A stretch of DNA of 24,908 bases from positions 1 to 24,908 of the forward strand of contig JAJDEH010000383.1 of NCBI GenBank assembly GCA_029259935.1, read 5' to 3'. This DNA comes from Planctomycetota bacterium. GTDB taxonomy: Bacteria > Planctomycetota > Planctomycetia > Pirellulales > Pirellulaceae. Positions 1 through 7,724 of the stretch are shown piece after piece (positions within the stretch are counted from its first letter, which is position 1; every line of letters starts with the position of its first letter). The notes below the pieces were generated by a model. That model had not been told where the DNA came from, searched no databases, and worked only from the letters and a program-made list of their open reading frames with translations. A program made the translations under genes and the position numbers.

Positions 1-783
1 CCAGCGGTCGCTGGCGGGATCACGATCCAGCATGGGAACGCCGCCGCGGTGTATTCGCGGAAGAACAACACGCGTGGCCGCTGGCGACGTATCGTAGAGC
101 ACAACACGCCAATTACCATCCCGACCCCGCTCGGACTTGGCAACCCAGCGGTTGTCGATAAAAACCGCTTTCAACGCGGTGAAGACTCCCGCCCGATCGG
201 TCAGTTTTCGACTGCTCCAATCGGTCGTATCCCAAATCCGCATTTCACCATCCAGGCTGACGGAGGCAAGCTTGCTTCCGTCGGGCGAAAATGAGAGGGA
301 ATAGATTGTTTCTTGGTGTCCGTTCAAGACTTTTCTTTCCGCGTTGATTTCGGGTTCCGCGGGCAATAATCGCTCAATGATCCCGCGCCGCGCATCGAAA
401 ACGAAAATGAGGCCCTGCGGCATTCGTGCACCGTATCCGGCGACGGCCACTAAATGCTGGGTAGGTGAGACGTCCATGGCGTAAATTGCGCCGCGTATTC
501 CCCGCCCCAACTCCCAGCGCAACGGTTCAAGTTGATGCATCGAGTAACGCTTGCGGTCCTCGCCGCGCACCCGTAGCTCCCAAGCATTAACGACCTTGTT
601 TAGCCCCGCTGAGTAAACACGCTGGGAGTCATGAGAAAAGCCGAGTACACGAACTTGGTTGGTATTAAAAACGGCCCTTGGTTTGGTGCGTTCGAATTCT
701 TGAGCCAATGAGGAAAACGAAAAAAGAAACATCCCTATCAACGTTATCAGAGCAATCAGCCGTGAAGGTAGCGCGTAATGCAT
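1..783 (-). CDS. Exported WD40-repeat protein (3' part beyond the left edge)
   Basis: An open frame of 261 codons reads leftward from an ATG at 783 and leaves the window without a stop, so the C-terminus is missing. Residues 1-27 (MHYALPSRLIALITLIGMFL, then FSFSSLAQ) form a typical signal peptide, so the protein should be exported. A clear WD40 repeat follows near residues 150-185: the GHQETIYSLSFSPDGSKLAS segment ends in a MRIWD-type strand. A weaker repeat lies upstream (VRVLGFSHDSQRVYSAG). WD40 blades form beta-propellers that act as protein-interaction scaffolds. Exported WD40 proteins beside c-type cytochrome genes are common in planctomycetes, and here a diheme cytochrome lies two genes upstream. 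The ribosome binding site is weak. The start is chosen because it gives the complete signal peptide. The partner is unknown. Confidence 0.85.
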   Translation of the reverse strand, partial: MHYALPSRLIALITLIGMFLFSFSSLAQEFERTKPRAVFNTNQVRVLGFSHDSQRVYSAGLNKVVNAWELRVRGEDRKRYSMHQLEPLRWELGRGIRGAIYAMDVSPTQHLVAVAGYGARMPQGLIFVFDARRGIIERLLPAEPEINAERKVLNGHQETIYSLSFSPDGSKLASVSLDGEMRIWDTTDWSSRKLTDRAGVFTALKAVFIDNRWVAKSERGRDGNWRVVLYDTSPAATRVVLPRIHRGGVPMLDRDPASDRW

Positions 784-830
784 GGTGAATCTCGGATCGA
801 TCGGGAGCGTTGTCGTGCTAAACACTAAGA

Positions 831-874
831 GCCAGATGGGAAGGCGCGACCATGTCGCCACCTTCCCAACTGGC
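831..874 (-). terminator. Long hairpin after the 901-2094 gene, probable terminator
   Basis: A near-perfect inverted repeat pairs 831-835 with 870-874, 837-844 with 861-868 and 846-850 with 854-858, giving 18 base pairs around a CAT loop with one A/A mismatch and one small bulge. It begins 26 bases beyond the stop codon of the leftward gene at 901-2094. No long T-run follows it on the minus strand (TCTTAGTGTTTA only), so it may be a weak or factor-assisted terminator, or an mRNA 3' stabilising structure ahead of the WD40 gene. Confidence 0.55.
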
Positions 875-900
875 TGTCCTTGGTGATGCTTCTTTTCAGC

Positions 901-2094
901 TTAGTTAGGCGGCGGTAGCGTACGGGCATATCGCACGCTGACAAACTCTCGCACCTTGCCGATCCGCACTCCGACTCGTTCGCGATAAACCGCCCCGACC
1001 GTCGGACCTCGCTTGGTGCCGAGGCTCTTCAGTGTCGGCTCATCCTCGGGAAACGGCTGGTTGGCGGGAACCGCGACGGCGAACTGCGCGGTGATGGTCG
1101 CCACTTCGTCTTCGCTTTTGAGAATGCCGTTCTCTCGCTTGCCGCGTTCGCTTTCCGCGTAGTCGCCGACCAGGAACGAGTCGGACTTTTCATTGGTGAT
1201 GTGCCAACCCTTGATCAGGCTTCCTTTGGGGCTGGGGGGGACCAGCACGAAGCCAAGCTGACGGTAGTGAGGAACCTGGCTGAACTCGAACATGTTGATC
1301 CCGTCGATCGACAGCTTTACGGCCGCCATATGAGGCGACTTGTTGATGACGCGAATCACGTACGAGTCCTCAATGGCCAAATCGATGAAAGCCAAGCCTT
1401 CGTCGTTGGTGATGGCCAGCGGAGCCGAACCCTCCGGCCCCACCCGCAGGATTTCGATGGCATACAAGCTTTCCCCCGTCGGCTTGGCAATGCTTTCGAT
1501 CGGCCCTTCGATACCCGCCTCTTGCGCTCCTGGTTGTTTGGCGGCATCGACGTTCACTTCCGTGTTAACCTCTGGATTTTCGATGGCAGCCTTCAACTCT
1601 TCACGTTGCTCGGCGGGAGGTTTGTTGACCGAGGTCTTGCCGCTCAGGCCCAGTAACGAAGCCATGTCCTGGACGTCGTAGATTTTCTCATCCCATTCGC
1701 TCAGTTGCCGCGAACCCTTCATGGCCTTCATGGTCAACAGCACGACGCCTTCCTCGCTGTCGTAGAAGTATTCGCCCTTGCATCCAATTGGTGCTCGCTT
1801 CTTATGGGCAATTTCCTTTCCCTCCAGCGCGTTGACCAACTTGTTCTTGATCGCCGCGCTGGCACTGGCGTCGAATTGCGGCTGACCGGTGAAGGCACCG
1901 ATCGAAACCTGTTCGGTCTCTTCTTCCTTCAAAAATGTCTGCAGCTTAGTGGCCAGATTTTCGACCGCGCTGTCCAGCTTGCCGGGATCCTCATCGTCGG
2001 CCAACGCGACGCCGGCCGTGATCAAGCAGGCCGCCGCGAGCAGAAGTGGGATGACACGTCGTGCTAGAAAAAGGAAAATTAGTTGGCTGACCAT
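901..2094 (-). CDS. Exported protein of unknown function
   Basis: This 397-residue protein starts at an ATG with a good ribosome binding site (GGAGAG, about six bases upstream). Residues 1-32 form a signal peptide with two positively charged residues and a long hydrophobic run ending VALA-DD. Residues about 38-110 (LDSAVENLATKLQTFLKEEE, then VSIGAFTG and ASAAIKNKLVNAL) resemble in layout the alpha/beta domain of FlgO/CsgG/LpoB-like periplasmic proteins, but this is only a pattern impression. A Glu/Pro/Ala-rich linker (about 150-200) leads to a C-terminal part that looks all-beta (YAIEILRVGPEGSAPLAITN, then YVIRVINKSPHMAAVKLSID). The gene lies 85 bases downstream of a diheme cytochrome gene and upstream of a WD40 gene, so all three may share a transcript. 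I do not recognise the family with confidence. Exported localisation is the only firm inference. Confidence 0.85.
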   Translation of the reverse strand: MVSQLIFLFLARRVIPLLLAAACLITAGVALADDEDPGKLDSAVENLATKLQTFLKEEETEQVSIGAFTGQPQFDASASAAIKNKLVNALEGKEIAHKKRAPIGCKGEYFYDSEEGVVLLTMKAMKGSRQLSEWDEKIYDVQDMASLLGLSGKTSVNKPPAEQREELKAAIENPEVNTEVNVDAAKQPGAQEAGIEGPIESIAKPTGESLYAIEILRVGPEGSAPLAITNDEGLAFIDLAIEDSYVIRVINKSPHMAAVKLSIDGINMFEFSQVPHYRQLGFVLVPPSPKGSLIKGWHITNEKSDSFLVGDYAESERGKRENGILKSEDEVATITAQFAVAVPANQPFPEDEPTLKSLGTKRGPTVGAVYRERVGVRIGKVREFVSVRYARTLPPPN

Positions 2095-2179
2095 GGCGAA
2101 CTCTCCATTTTGTTGTTTATCAGTATGATCACCGAATCAGTTCCGGCGGACTGTGGCTCAATTCAATTTTTCCCAGCAA

Positions 2180-3964
2180 TCAAAACGACAGTGAAACCTT
2201 GCTGCGATCGACCAGGGACTGCGCCTTTTGCATCGCCGAGCGGGATCCGGACTCCCAACTGTCCCGCTTGATCACGCCTCCGTTGAGGAGTGAGCCGAGG
2301 ATGTCTCGTAGTTCGTCATTGTTTTCGACTTTGAGCTTGAGATCCTCCGGCTCGGTTTCCAATTCGGCCGCGACGGTTTTCAGCGACATGTCGCCCAGAT
2401 AGTAACGGGCCACTTGGCCAATCGGCTCGCGGGTGTATTCCGAAAGCTGTTCGACACTTTTAACTCCGAGCAATTCTCCGGTCGCCCTGAACATGGCCGA
2501 CATGAACAACTCGCGATCTCGATTAAGCCGACGTTCCAACCGCTCGTTGGAAAGAAACAGCTCAAACACCTTTTGCCGCGCCTCGCCGGCGATGGGCGTG
2601 GAACTCCGAATCACGTCCTTGAACTGCCGCACTCCTTGCTTGTGGCAGGCCATGCATGACAATCCATTCACGATCTCACTGGTTCCCGATGTTTCCTGCG
2701 AGTCACTGACAATATTAACCGGTCCTTTATTGATTCGCTTGCCTTCACTGTCGACCAGCATGTAACCTTGCATGCCATTGGGCAAAGTGAAAATGATTTC
2801 TCCGCCGTCGTGGGTGAAAGATTCATCTTCGAAGGGGTGATCGCTGAAGTTCGGACCCAGGGGGTTCTTTTCCACATCGCCATTGCCGGCGCTCTGCTTG
2901 AAGTCGTAGCTGATCCAGTAGTAACCGTGCTGCGACCGGTGCCGGTCCAACACTCGGTTGTGTTTGGAAACGCCACTTTGCTTGACGCCGCCCCGCGCGA
3001 GTTCGCTGTTCTTCCAATCCTGGACTCGGTCCACTTTGAGTTCGGCCTCCAACTCGGCGACGGTCTCGGGAATTTCCAGCAAATCGTGATACAGGGGCGG
3101 TCGCGACGCCTTGGCAATAAACCAGTCGGCCCGTACATACAGTCGATGCGGCAAGTTGCTGCCCGTCAGAGCCCGGACGTCGTTCGCCAGCGTGACCATG
3201 TTGTTGGGATCTTGGAATTTGAAAGCGTAAGGATATCCTTGATCCAGTCCGTCGCCATCGTCGTCTTTCAGAACTTTGTTCCAGTGCTTCTGTTCGGTCC
3301 ATCCCAGGTCCCGCATGTCAATGGCAAACAAGGTTTCCTGTTCGTCAACCGGTACCGGAGCCACGATCTCGGCTTCCCATGTCAAGCTGTTCAGTAACTT
3401 GGCAAGCGCGCCTTTAAACAACTTCAGATCTTCGTTCGTGATGTTGCGGTTATTGTGAATGTGCGCGAAAGAAAAGAACCGCTGGTTCTTGCAGGCGATG
3501 GTCCCTTCATCGTCGCGGATCTTGCGCAAGTATTCGTGCATGGCCTGATGAAGCGTCTGTTCGCTGACGAATGGGCGAGTGTTGTCGATTCTCGGAAACG
3601 GCTTGGCACCGTCGGCGATCCAGGCACGAATCGTCTCTTTCTCTTCGTCACTCATCCGTGGCTGCGACTCGGGCGGCATTTCGTCGGACTCGATGATCTC
3701 CCACAGCGTGGAATTTTCCGGACTGCCGATGGCGACAAAAGGGTTAGTGCGTCCTTCCAGGAGTTCAACGGCGAGCGAGTTTCGATCCCTGACGTTTAAC
3801 CCTGGCACCTTTTGAACATCGGGGCCATGACAACGCAGGCAGTGCTGCCCAAGAACGACCGCCGCTCTGGCCGCCAAGTCCTCGTCGGCCCCAACGGGCA
3901 CGGCGGTCGCGAACATCGTCAATATTGACAAACTCAAAAAAGTGACGACCTGTTTCAATTTCAT
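2180..3964 (-). CDS. Diheme planctomycete-type c-type cytochrome
   Basis: This is an exported 594-residue protein (signal peptide about residues 1-26, ending VPVGA-DE). The first heme site, CLRCH at 42-46, sits in a domain like the planctomycete cytochrome C domain (PSCyt1). It includes the typical SPENSTLWEIIESDEMPPES stretch, with Met96 as the probable distal ligand, and a DEEKETIRAWIADGA helix. A second heme site, CMACH at 437-441, lies almost 400 residues later. The roughly 300 residues between resemble no enzyme I know but are rich in aromatic and charged residues (HGYYWISYDFKQ). The C-terminal about 140 residues look helical. The role is presumably periplasmic electron transfer, with the middle and C-terminal parts perhaps conferring a catalytic or docking function. 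The ribosome binding site is weak (GCGAGA). The start is supported by the signal peptide. Confidence 0.88.
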   Translation of the reverse strand: MKLKQVVTFLSLSILTMFATAVPVGADEDLAARAAVVLGQHCLRCHGPDVQKVPGLNVRDRNSLAVELLEGRTNPFVAIGSPENSTLWEIIESDEMPPESQPRMSDEEKETIRAWIADGAKPFPRIDNTRPFVSEQTLHQAMHEYLRKIRDDEGTIACKNQRFFSFAHIHNNRNITNEDLKLFKGALAKLLNSLTWEAEIVAPVPVDEQETLFAIDMRDLGWTEQKHWNKVLKDDDGDGLDQGYPYAFKFQDPNNMVTLANDVRALTGSNLPHRLYVRADWFIAKASRPPLYHDLLEIPETVAELEAELKVDRVQDWKNSELARGGVKQSGVSKHNRVLDRHRSQHGYYWISYDFKQSAGNGDVEKNPLGPNFSDHPFEDESFTHDGGEIIFTLPNGMQGYMLVDSEGKRINKGPVNIVSDSQETSGTSEIVNGLSCMACHKQGVRQFKDVIRSSTPIAGEARQKVFELFLSNERLERRLNRDRELFMSAMFRATGELLGVKSVEQLSEYTREPIGQVARYYLGDMSLKTVAAELETEPEDLKLKVENNDELRDILGSLLNGGVIKRDSWESGSRSAMQKAQSLVDRSKVSLSF

Positions 3965-4348
3965 TGTCTATCTCGCTAATAGTTCCAAAATATCGCCTTG
4001 CACGGCAACTGCTGGACCGGCCAACGATTAAATATAGCAGACAGGTGCAGGGACTACTCTAATATCCGATTTTTGTCGTCAAACCGGACACGGAACGGAA
4101 AACGCCCAGAAAACAGGGGGAAATGAACCCGGACAACCACGATCTTCGGTGCATTCCACCATACCACCGCGGGCGAGATGAGCGGAGGGCACCCGGCCGT
4201 AACACCTGGCTTCCTGCCACCCAACCGCGCAGATTCAGACCGCCCAGAACGAGCAACCGGAGGTCTTGCATGCAGCCAGATTAAGAGAAATTCCGACGGG
4301 GGTAGGACAGCCGGTCCATGCGGAATTGTTTCGCGGCACGCCAGGCTG
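3965..4348. other. Intergenic stretch with no gene seen
   Basis: These 384 bases separate the PVC-type heme protein gene from the diheme cytochrome gene, both read leftward. The frames that cross it have arginine- and proline-rich products with no family likeness and overlap the neighbouring coding region. The segment next to 3964 is AT-richer than its surroundings (for example the ATATTTTGGAACTATTAG stretch on the minus strand) and probably carries the promoter of the diheme cytochrome, but I could not find a convincing -35/-10 pair. Confidence 0.5.
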
Positions 4349-5440
4349 TCACCGGCTCGGTCGCTGGTGCAGATAAGTGAATAGGTCGGCGATTTCCTGT
4401 TGCGTGAGTTGCTCAAGCCCCCCCACGGGCATGGCGGACAGCTTGTTCAATATCATCTCGTCCACTTCGGACTTGCCAATGGTCGCTTTTTGTCCATTCG
4501 TCTGGAGGATGACCAGCTTGGAGCTGTCGTCCGCCCGCCCAACTAGCCCCGTAAAGGACCGTCCATCCGTGGTCACCACCGACTGCGTCACGTATTCCTC
4601 TGGGACGAAATCAGACGGAAAGAGGACTGCCTGCAAGATCTCCTTTTTTTGCAGGCGACCGGCAATCCGCGACAGGTCGGGACCTAGCCGCTCGCCGCGA
4701 TCTCCAAATCGGTGGCATTTGTGGCACTCCGCCTTTTCGAAGACATGCCGTCCCCTGCGGACGTCTCCACTCCAGCCGTGCTGGCTGTACAGGAACTTCC
4801 GCAAGGGCTCGTATTGCCACTTCGTCTTGGCTGGCAATTCAGGCAGCACTGCGGCTGGCTGATCGGGGTAATTCTCGTTGAACCATTGTTGCCACTCGCC
4901 GAGTGCGGTCTTCCACGGTTCGTCGGCGTCGCCTGCATCGCGACTGCTCCAATGTTCCAAGAGCGATATTGCATCTTGGGCTCCATGATTGCCCAGCTTG
5001 AGTCCCAGCACGATGACTTGGCGCAGCCATCGCGGCTTGGTCGACTTTTCTCGAAAACGAACCAAGGCTTTCAAGACCACGCGGGCATGTTCTTCTTCCA
5101 CGACTGTCAAGGAACGAACCAACAGTCGCCAGTCTTGAGGCCTCCGCCGATCGTTTCGCGCATAGTCGGCCAACGCGACGGCAATCAAGTGCCGCCATTC
5201 CGGGTAGGTCTCAAAGTACGGATGCAGCCGGTCTAATGAACGTGGCGTTCCCTTGGCGGCCATCAATCTTAGTGCTCGCAACGCCTGATCATGCTTTTCG
5301 GGATCGAATGGCGGTGGGCTCTTTAACAGTTGCGGATCGAACGCCAAGTCGCTTGATTCGTCGGGTTCCGTCCCGTTGGCGGCCCTGTTTGCAAACAAGA
5401 GTGCGACCACGATGAGAATTGCAGCTAGGTGGCGAGTCAT
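4349..5440 (-). CDS. PVC-type heme-binding protein, exported
   Basis: A 363-residue protein with an N-terminal signal peptide (residues 1-22, ending NRAANG). The middle (about 50-190) is alpha-helical and looks like HEAT/ARM-type packing, with repeated Ala/Leu/Arg-rich helices. The C-terminal about 135 residues are a planctomycete/Verrucomicrobia-type heme-binding domain: GDVRRGRHVFEKAECHKCHR with CHKCH at 239-243, then GPDLSRIAGR, the SDFVPEEY segment, TDGRSFTGLV, and a final SAMPVGGLEQLTQQEIADLF in which Met337 is the probable axial ligand. In relatives this domain is often fused to dehydrogenases or stands at the end of helical scaffolds. The likely role is periplasmic electron transfer, partner unknown. 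The gene follows the CBS-pair gene and overlaps a small ORF at 5289-5624. Its ribosome binding site is weak. Confidence 0.88.
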   Translation of the reverse strand: MTRHLAAILIVVALLFANRAANGTEPDESSDLAFDPQLLKSPPPFDPEKHDQALRALRLMAAKGTPRSLDRLHPYFETYPEWRHLIAVALADYARNDRRRPQDWRLLVRSLTVVEEEHARVVLKALVRFREKSTKPRWLRQVIVLGLKLGNHGAQDAISLLEHWSSRDAGDADEPWKTALGEWQQWFNENYPDQPAAVLPELPAKTKWQYEPLRKFLYSQHGWSGDVRRGRHVFEKAECHKCHRFGDRGERLGPDLSRIAGRLQKKEILQAVLFPSDFVPEEYVTQSVVTTDGRSFTGLVGRADDSSKLVILQTNGQKATIGKSEVDEMILNKLSAMPVGGLEQLTQQEIADLFTYLHQRPSR

Positions 5441-5624
5441 TTTCAGCCGTCAGTTGAAGGGGCAGACTTTGGCAAAGGCGAAAGCGGGGGATCGTTGTCT
5501 CGCAAGAGAGTGGGAAACCCGGCAAGCGGATGGCGAATGGCAAGATCTCCGCCATCGCCAGCAGCGCGAGGACCGCCGCCAACAGATTAATGAGAAACCA
5601 TTGGTTGGCTTGGGATACGGACAT
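5289..5624 (-). CDS. Possible small membrane protein overlapping the heme-protein start
   Basis: A 111-codon ORF starts at an ATG 19 bases after the stop of the CBS-pair gene and has an excellent ribosome binding site (GAGAGGTGG, three bases before the ATG by strict count, five if GAGAGG is taken as the core). Residues about 9-32 (FLINLLAAVLALLAMAEILP) are a strong transmembrane helix. Beyond residue 40 the sequence becomes Arg/Ser-rich and shows no family likeness. The last 151 bases overlap the start of the heme protein gene in another frame, and that gene's signal peptide is convincing. Either this is a real short membrane protein with a long out-of-frame tail, or only the first 40-60 codons matter, or it is a leader that couples translation to the heme protein. 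No homologue is recognised. Confidence 0.4.
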   Translation of the reverse strand: MSVSQANQWFLINLLAAVLALLAMAEILPFAIRLPGFPLSCETTIPRFRLCQSLPLQLTAENDSPPSCNSHRGRTLVCKQGRQRDGTRRIKRLGVRSATVKEPTAIRSRKA

Positions 5625-5627
5625 GAT

Positions 5628-5636
5628 CCACCTCTC
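5628..5636 (-). promoter_or_regulatory. Strong ribosome binding site before the small membrane ORF
   Basis: On the minus strand this reads GAGAGGTGG and lies just upstream of the ATG at 5624. The downstream heme protein gene has a much weaker site, so this element is the main reason for taking the small ORF at 5289-5624 seriously. Confidence 0.55.
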
Positions 5637-5643
5637 TTATCGC

Positions 5644-6141
5644 CTAGTCGAGTTGAGCGAACAGCTTCACGAAATCGGAGGAGGTTACGATTCCTTGCAG
5701 GCGGTAGTCTTCGCCAATCACCAGAACACGATGTACTTTTTCATCACGCATCTTCTTGGCGACCTCCTTCACGGGAGTTTCGAGCCGCACGAAGAGCAGT
5801 TCGCGCGCCATGACTTCCCCGACGCCAACCTCGCCAAAGCGTTCAAGAGCATACGAAGATTGGCGCACATGCTCCCAGCGGCCGCTGTCGGGGTCATAGT
5901 GCAACGCCATTTCGTCGTTCGCTTCCGACATGAACTCGCTGTGATCCTGTTCGTAATTGAGAATATCGGTGGCGGTAATCACGCCGACACACTTGCCATT
6001 GGAGTCAACGACCGGCAGTCCGGTGACGTGATTTTCGGTAATAAGGCTCATCGCCTGTTGCATGGTGTCGTCGTCGTAGACCACGATGACATCGCGTTGC
6101 ATGATATCGGCGGCACAGCCGCTAGTTGCTGTTTGTGTCAT
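5644..6141 (-). CDS. Paired CBS-domain protein
   Basis: A 165-residue cytoplasmic protein made almost only of two CBS motifs, which fold as a Bateman module that binds adenine nucleotides in many families. CBS1 spans about residues 12-66 (ADIMQRDVIVVYDDDTMQQA, then HVTGLPVVDSNGKCVGVITA, TDIL). CBS2 spans about 107-163 (VGEVMARELLFVRLETPVKE, then VHRVLVIGEDYRLQGIVTSS, DFV). A charged insert of about 40 residues between them contains an HYDPDSGRWEHVR segment. Stand-alone CBS pairs of this size include the hypoxic response protein Hrp1 of Mycobacterium tuberculosis. The ribosome binding site is good (AAGGAG). The gene follows the cytochrome c' gene by 39 bases, so the two are probably cotranscribed. 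Likely role: energy or nucleotide sensing within a stress operon (inference). Confidence 0.92.
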   Translation of the reverse strand: MTQTATSGCAADIMQRDVIVVYDDDTMQQAMSLITENHVTGLPVVDSNGKCVGVITATDILNYEQDHSEFMSEANDEMALHYDPDSGRWEHVRQSSYALERFGEVGVGEVMARELLFVRLETPVKEVAKKMRDEKVHRVLVIGEDYRLQGIVTSSDFVKLFAQLD

Positions 6142-6180
6142 GGAAATTCTCCTTCTGTGATGGGACCCCTTAAACGCTGA

Positions 6181-6624
6181 TCAATCGCCGACCGAAACTC
6201 GAGGCAAATCGGAAACCCGAATCTCATCTAGCCGGGCATTTTGAACTCCGCGCACATACTTGTGACACTCCACGCATTTCATGGTTACATCGACGTAGGC
6301 AAGCAGAGCGCCGTCGAGATCTTTCTCCTTTGCTTCCGTCTTGAGCTTTTCGGCGGCACGACGGAACTCGCTACCGCGACGAATGTACTCCGGAGTCTGC
6401 AACACTTGCCACCGCGTGGCCTGACTCAGCAGGCTCATTTCCTGAGCCCCTTTGGCGATCATATCGAAGTCCTCCGTGGTCAGTCCTTCCACGACGTTTT
6501 GCGAATGAACGAGCTTCGCTCGCATAAAGGTCTCGACGGGATCGTCCTTCCCGGAGTGGCCGGGCCGCGTTAGGAACGCAATCGACAACAGGGCGACAAG
6601 CGTGATGACGGTAAACTGTTTCAT
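6181..6624 (-). CDS. Cytochrome c'-like monoheme protein
   Basis: An exported 147-residue protein of cytochrome c'/c556 type: a mainly helical body with a single heme-binding CVECH (117-121) near the C-terminus. Residues 1-24 form the signal peptide (MKQFTVITLVALLSIAFLTR). The mature part begins DDPVETFMRAKLVHSQNVVE, and the KGAQEMSLLSQATRWQVLQT helix follows. Met34 or a residue in that first helix may be the distal ligand or the occluding side chain. The ATG at 6624 is preferred over an upstream start at 6765 because it has a GAGAGG site seven bases upstream and gives a clean signal peptide. The extra upstream residues look non-coding. Family members bind NO or CO, or carry electrons in the periplasm. 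The gene lies between a hemerythrin-like gene and a CBS-pair gene. Confidence 0.88.
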   Translation of the reverse strand: MKQFTVITLVALLSIAFLTRPGHSGKDDPVETFMRAKLVHSQNVVEGLTTEDFDMIAKGAQEMSLLSQATRWQVLQTPEYIRRGSEFRRAAEKLKTEAKEKDLDGALLAYVDVTMKCVECHKYVRGVQNARLDEIRVSDLPRVSVGD

Positions 6625-6772
6625 CGGTTGAACCTCTCGAATCCACAAACAGGATGGTGATAGTAATGAACTCCATTCGCACGACAAATTTAAGCTCTTC
6701 GAGTTAATTGAAGTGCGGCAACGTTCTTGGCAGCCGGAACAATTGGTGGAGACGGGTTGGGACATTGCCTCG

Positions 6773-7228
6773 CTAGCTCACGCTTCCCGTGCCAAAGCCA
6801 ATCTGTAGTATTCGGTTTTCCGCCTCTTCATGCTGATTAAGCAGCGCGATGAAGACATCAAAGGCGGCCCGTTGCCGTTGGACGTCTTCTGCGGTCGCAT
6901 CCGCCGTAATCGTCTTGATTAGATCGTCCAACCGAGCCAACAAAAACGGGTGCTGGCCTTCCACTTTGTCCACTTCGCGTGAAAGGCTGGGGCAACGAGA
7001 CACCGCTTCTTCCATGCAGCCTCCTTCGTCCTCCTCGGCAAAATGCCGCGACAATTCATCGCGCAGTTCGACAAGTCGTTTGGCAAGCCGCGAAGCAACG
7101 TCGGAAGAAGCTTGGTCGTCGATAGCCGTGGCAAACAAATTGGCGACATCGCGCAACGCGTCGTGGATGTGTTGATGCTCGATCCGCATATGCTCGACAT
7201 AGGGCCTGCATTCATTGAGATCACGCAT
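6773..7228 (-). CDS. Hemerythrin-like (HHE cation-binding) protein
   Basis: A 151-residue helical protein with the ligand pattern of a four-helix-bundle diiron hemerythrin domain: EHQHIH (17-22) on helix A, HFAEE (62-66, HxxxE) on helix B, GQHPFL (His93) on helix C, and HEEAE (133-137, HxxxE) on helix D. No signal peptide, so it should be cytoplasmic. The ATG at 7228 is chosen over 7255 because a near-perfect AAGGAGGA site lies four bases upstream. Family roles include oxygen binding and sensing, NO or peroxide handling, and iron-sulfur repair. The gene lies 55 bases after a UspA gene and 148 bases before the cytochrome c' gene, on the same strand, which suggests a joint stress or low-oxygen response (inference). 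Confidence 0.88.
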   Translation of the reverse strand: MRDLNECRPYVEHMRIEHQHIHDALRDVANLFATAIDDQASSDVASRLAKRLVELRDELSRHFAEEDEGGCMEEAVSRCPSLSREVDKVEGQHPFLLARLDDLIKTITADATAEDVQRQRAAFDVFIALLNQHEEAENRILQIGFGTGSVS

Positions 7229-7232
7229 GTTG

Positions 7233-7240
7233 TCCTCCTT
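7233..7240 (-). promoter_or_regulatory. Ribosome binding site fixing the hemerythrin start
   Basis: AAGGAGGA on the minus strand, four bases before the ATG at 7228. The alternative start at 7255 would place this sequence inside the coding region. Confidence 0.75.
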
Positions 7241-7264
7241 CCGCGCGGTGGTCACCGGGCCGAG

Positions 7265-7295
7265 TCGCCGCTACGCGTCGCCGCTACGCGTCGCC
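7265..7295. repeat. 13-bp tandem repeat across the UspA stop codon
   Basis: The unit TCGCCGCTACGCG occurs at 7265-7277 and 7278-7290, with a third partial copy (TCGCC) at 7291-7295. On the minus strand the duplication repeats the GACGCGTAG end of the UspA gene, so the final codons and stop are copied once in the untranslated region. It looks like a recent slippage event with no effect on the protein. Confidence 0.7.
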
Positions 7296-7724
7296 TGGGT
7301 CCTCGCTCGGTTGTTTATAGGTCAGTACGGGACAATGTGCCTGCCGCACCACGGCCTCCGTCACACTGCCCATTAGCATTCGCAATACGCCCGTTCGACC
7401 GTGAGTGCCCAATACGATCATGTCCGCGTTCTCGTCCTTAGCGAGACGACAGATCGCGCTGGCTGGGGCACCTGTAACGAGATGATGCTTGTAGGGCACA
7501 TTGGGATCTGGCGGCACAATCTTGTGCAGCATCTCCTTGAGGTGGTCCAAGTTCGGGTCGGGCATTCCGTAGTACATCTCGCCGCCGTACACCATGGGAG
7601 GCTCTTCCACATGGACGATGTGCAAGGTTGCTCCGGTATCCCGCGCCAACGAAGTTGCCCAGGCCAGCGCCGCATCACCCGTGTGTGAAAAGTCGGTGGG
7701 GAACAGAATATGCTTGGCTTTCAT
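7284..7724 (-). CDS. Universal stress protein, UspA family, ATP-binding type
   Basis: A 146-residue single-domain Usp. It begins with the usual strand and loop (HILFPTDFSHTGDAALAWAT), has the LHIVHVEEPP strand, and ends with the nucleotide-binding motif G-2x-G-9x-G-S: GTHG at 106-109 and GS at 119-120, followed by VTEAVVRQAHCPVLTY. The intact motif implies an ATP-binding member. Cytoplasmic. The start is supported by GGAGGAA about six bases upstream. The gene probably heads the run with hemerythrin, cytochrome c' and CBS genes; the UspE-like gene farther upstream is separated by 420 bases. The role is general stress survival, with no exact target visible. Confidence 0.95.
   Translation of the reverse strand: MKAKHILFPTDFSHTGDAALAWATSLARDTGATLHIVHVEEPPMVYGGEMYYGMPDPNLDHLKEMLHKIVPPDPNVPYKHHLVTGAPASAICRLAKDENADMIVLGTHGRTGVLRMLMGSVTEAVVRQAHCPVLTYKQPSEDPGDA

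Noticed and set aside
1201..1656. Rightward 151-codon ORF inside the unknown exported-protein gene
   Set aside because: Antisense shadow. The leftward frame has a signal peptide and a good ribosome binding site.
2768..3397. Rightward 209-codon ORF
   Set aside because: Antisense to the diheme cytochrome, whose heme motifs and signal peptide are clear. No family likeness or ribosome binding site.
4054..4416. Leftward 120-codon ORF in the gap before the diheme cytochrome
   Set aside because: Overlaps the end of the heme protein gene, Arg/Pro-rich, no recognisable domain.
6625..6765. Upstream extension of the cytochrome c' gene
   Set aside because: It would bury the signal peptide. The ATG at 6624 has a proper ribosome binding site.
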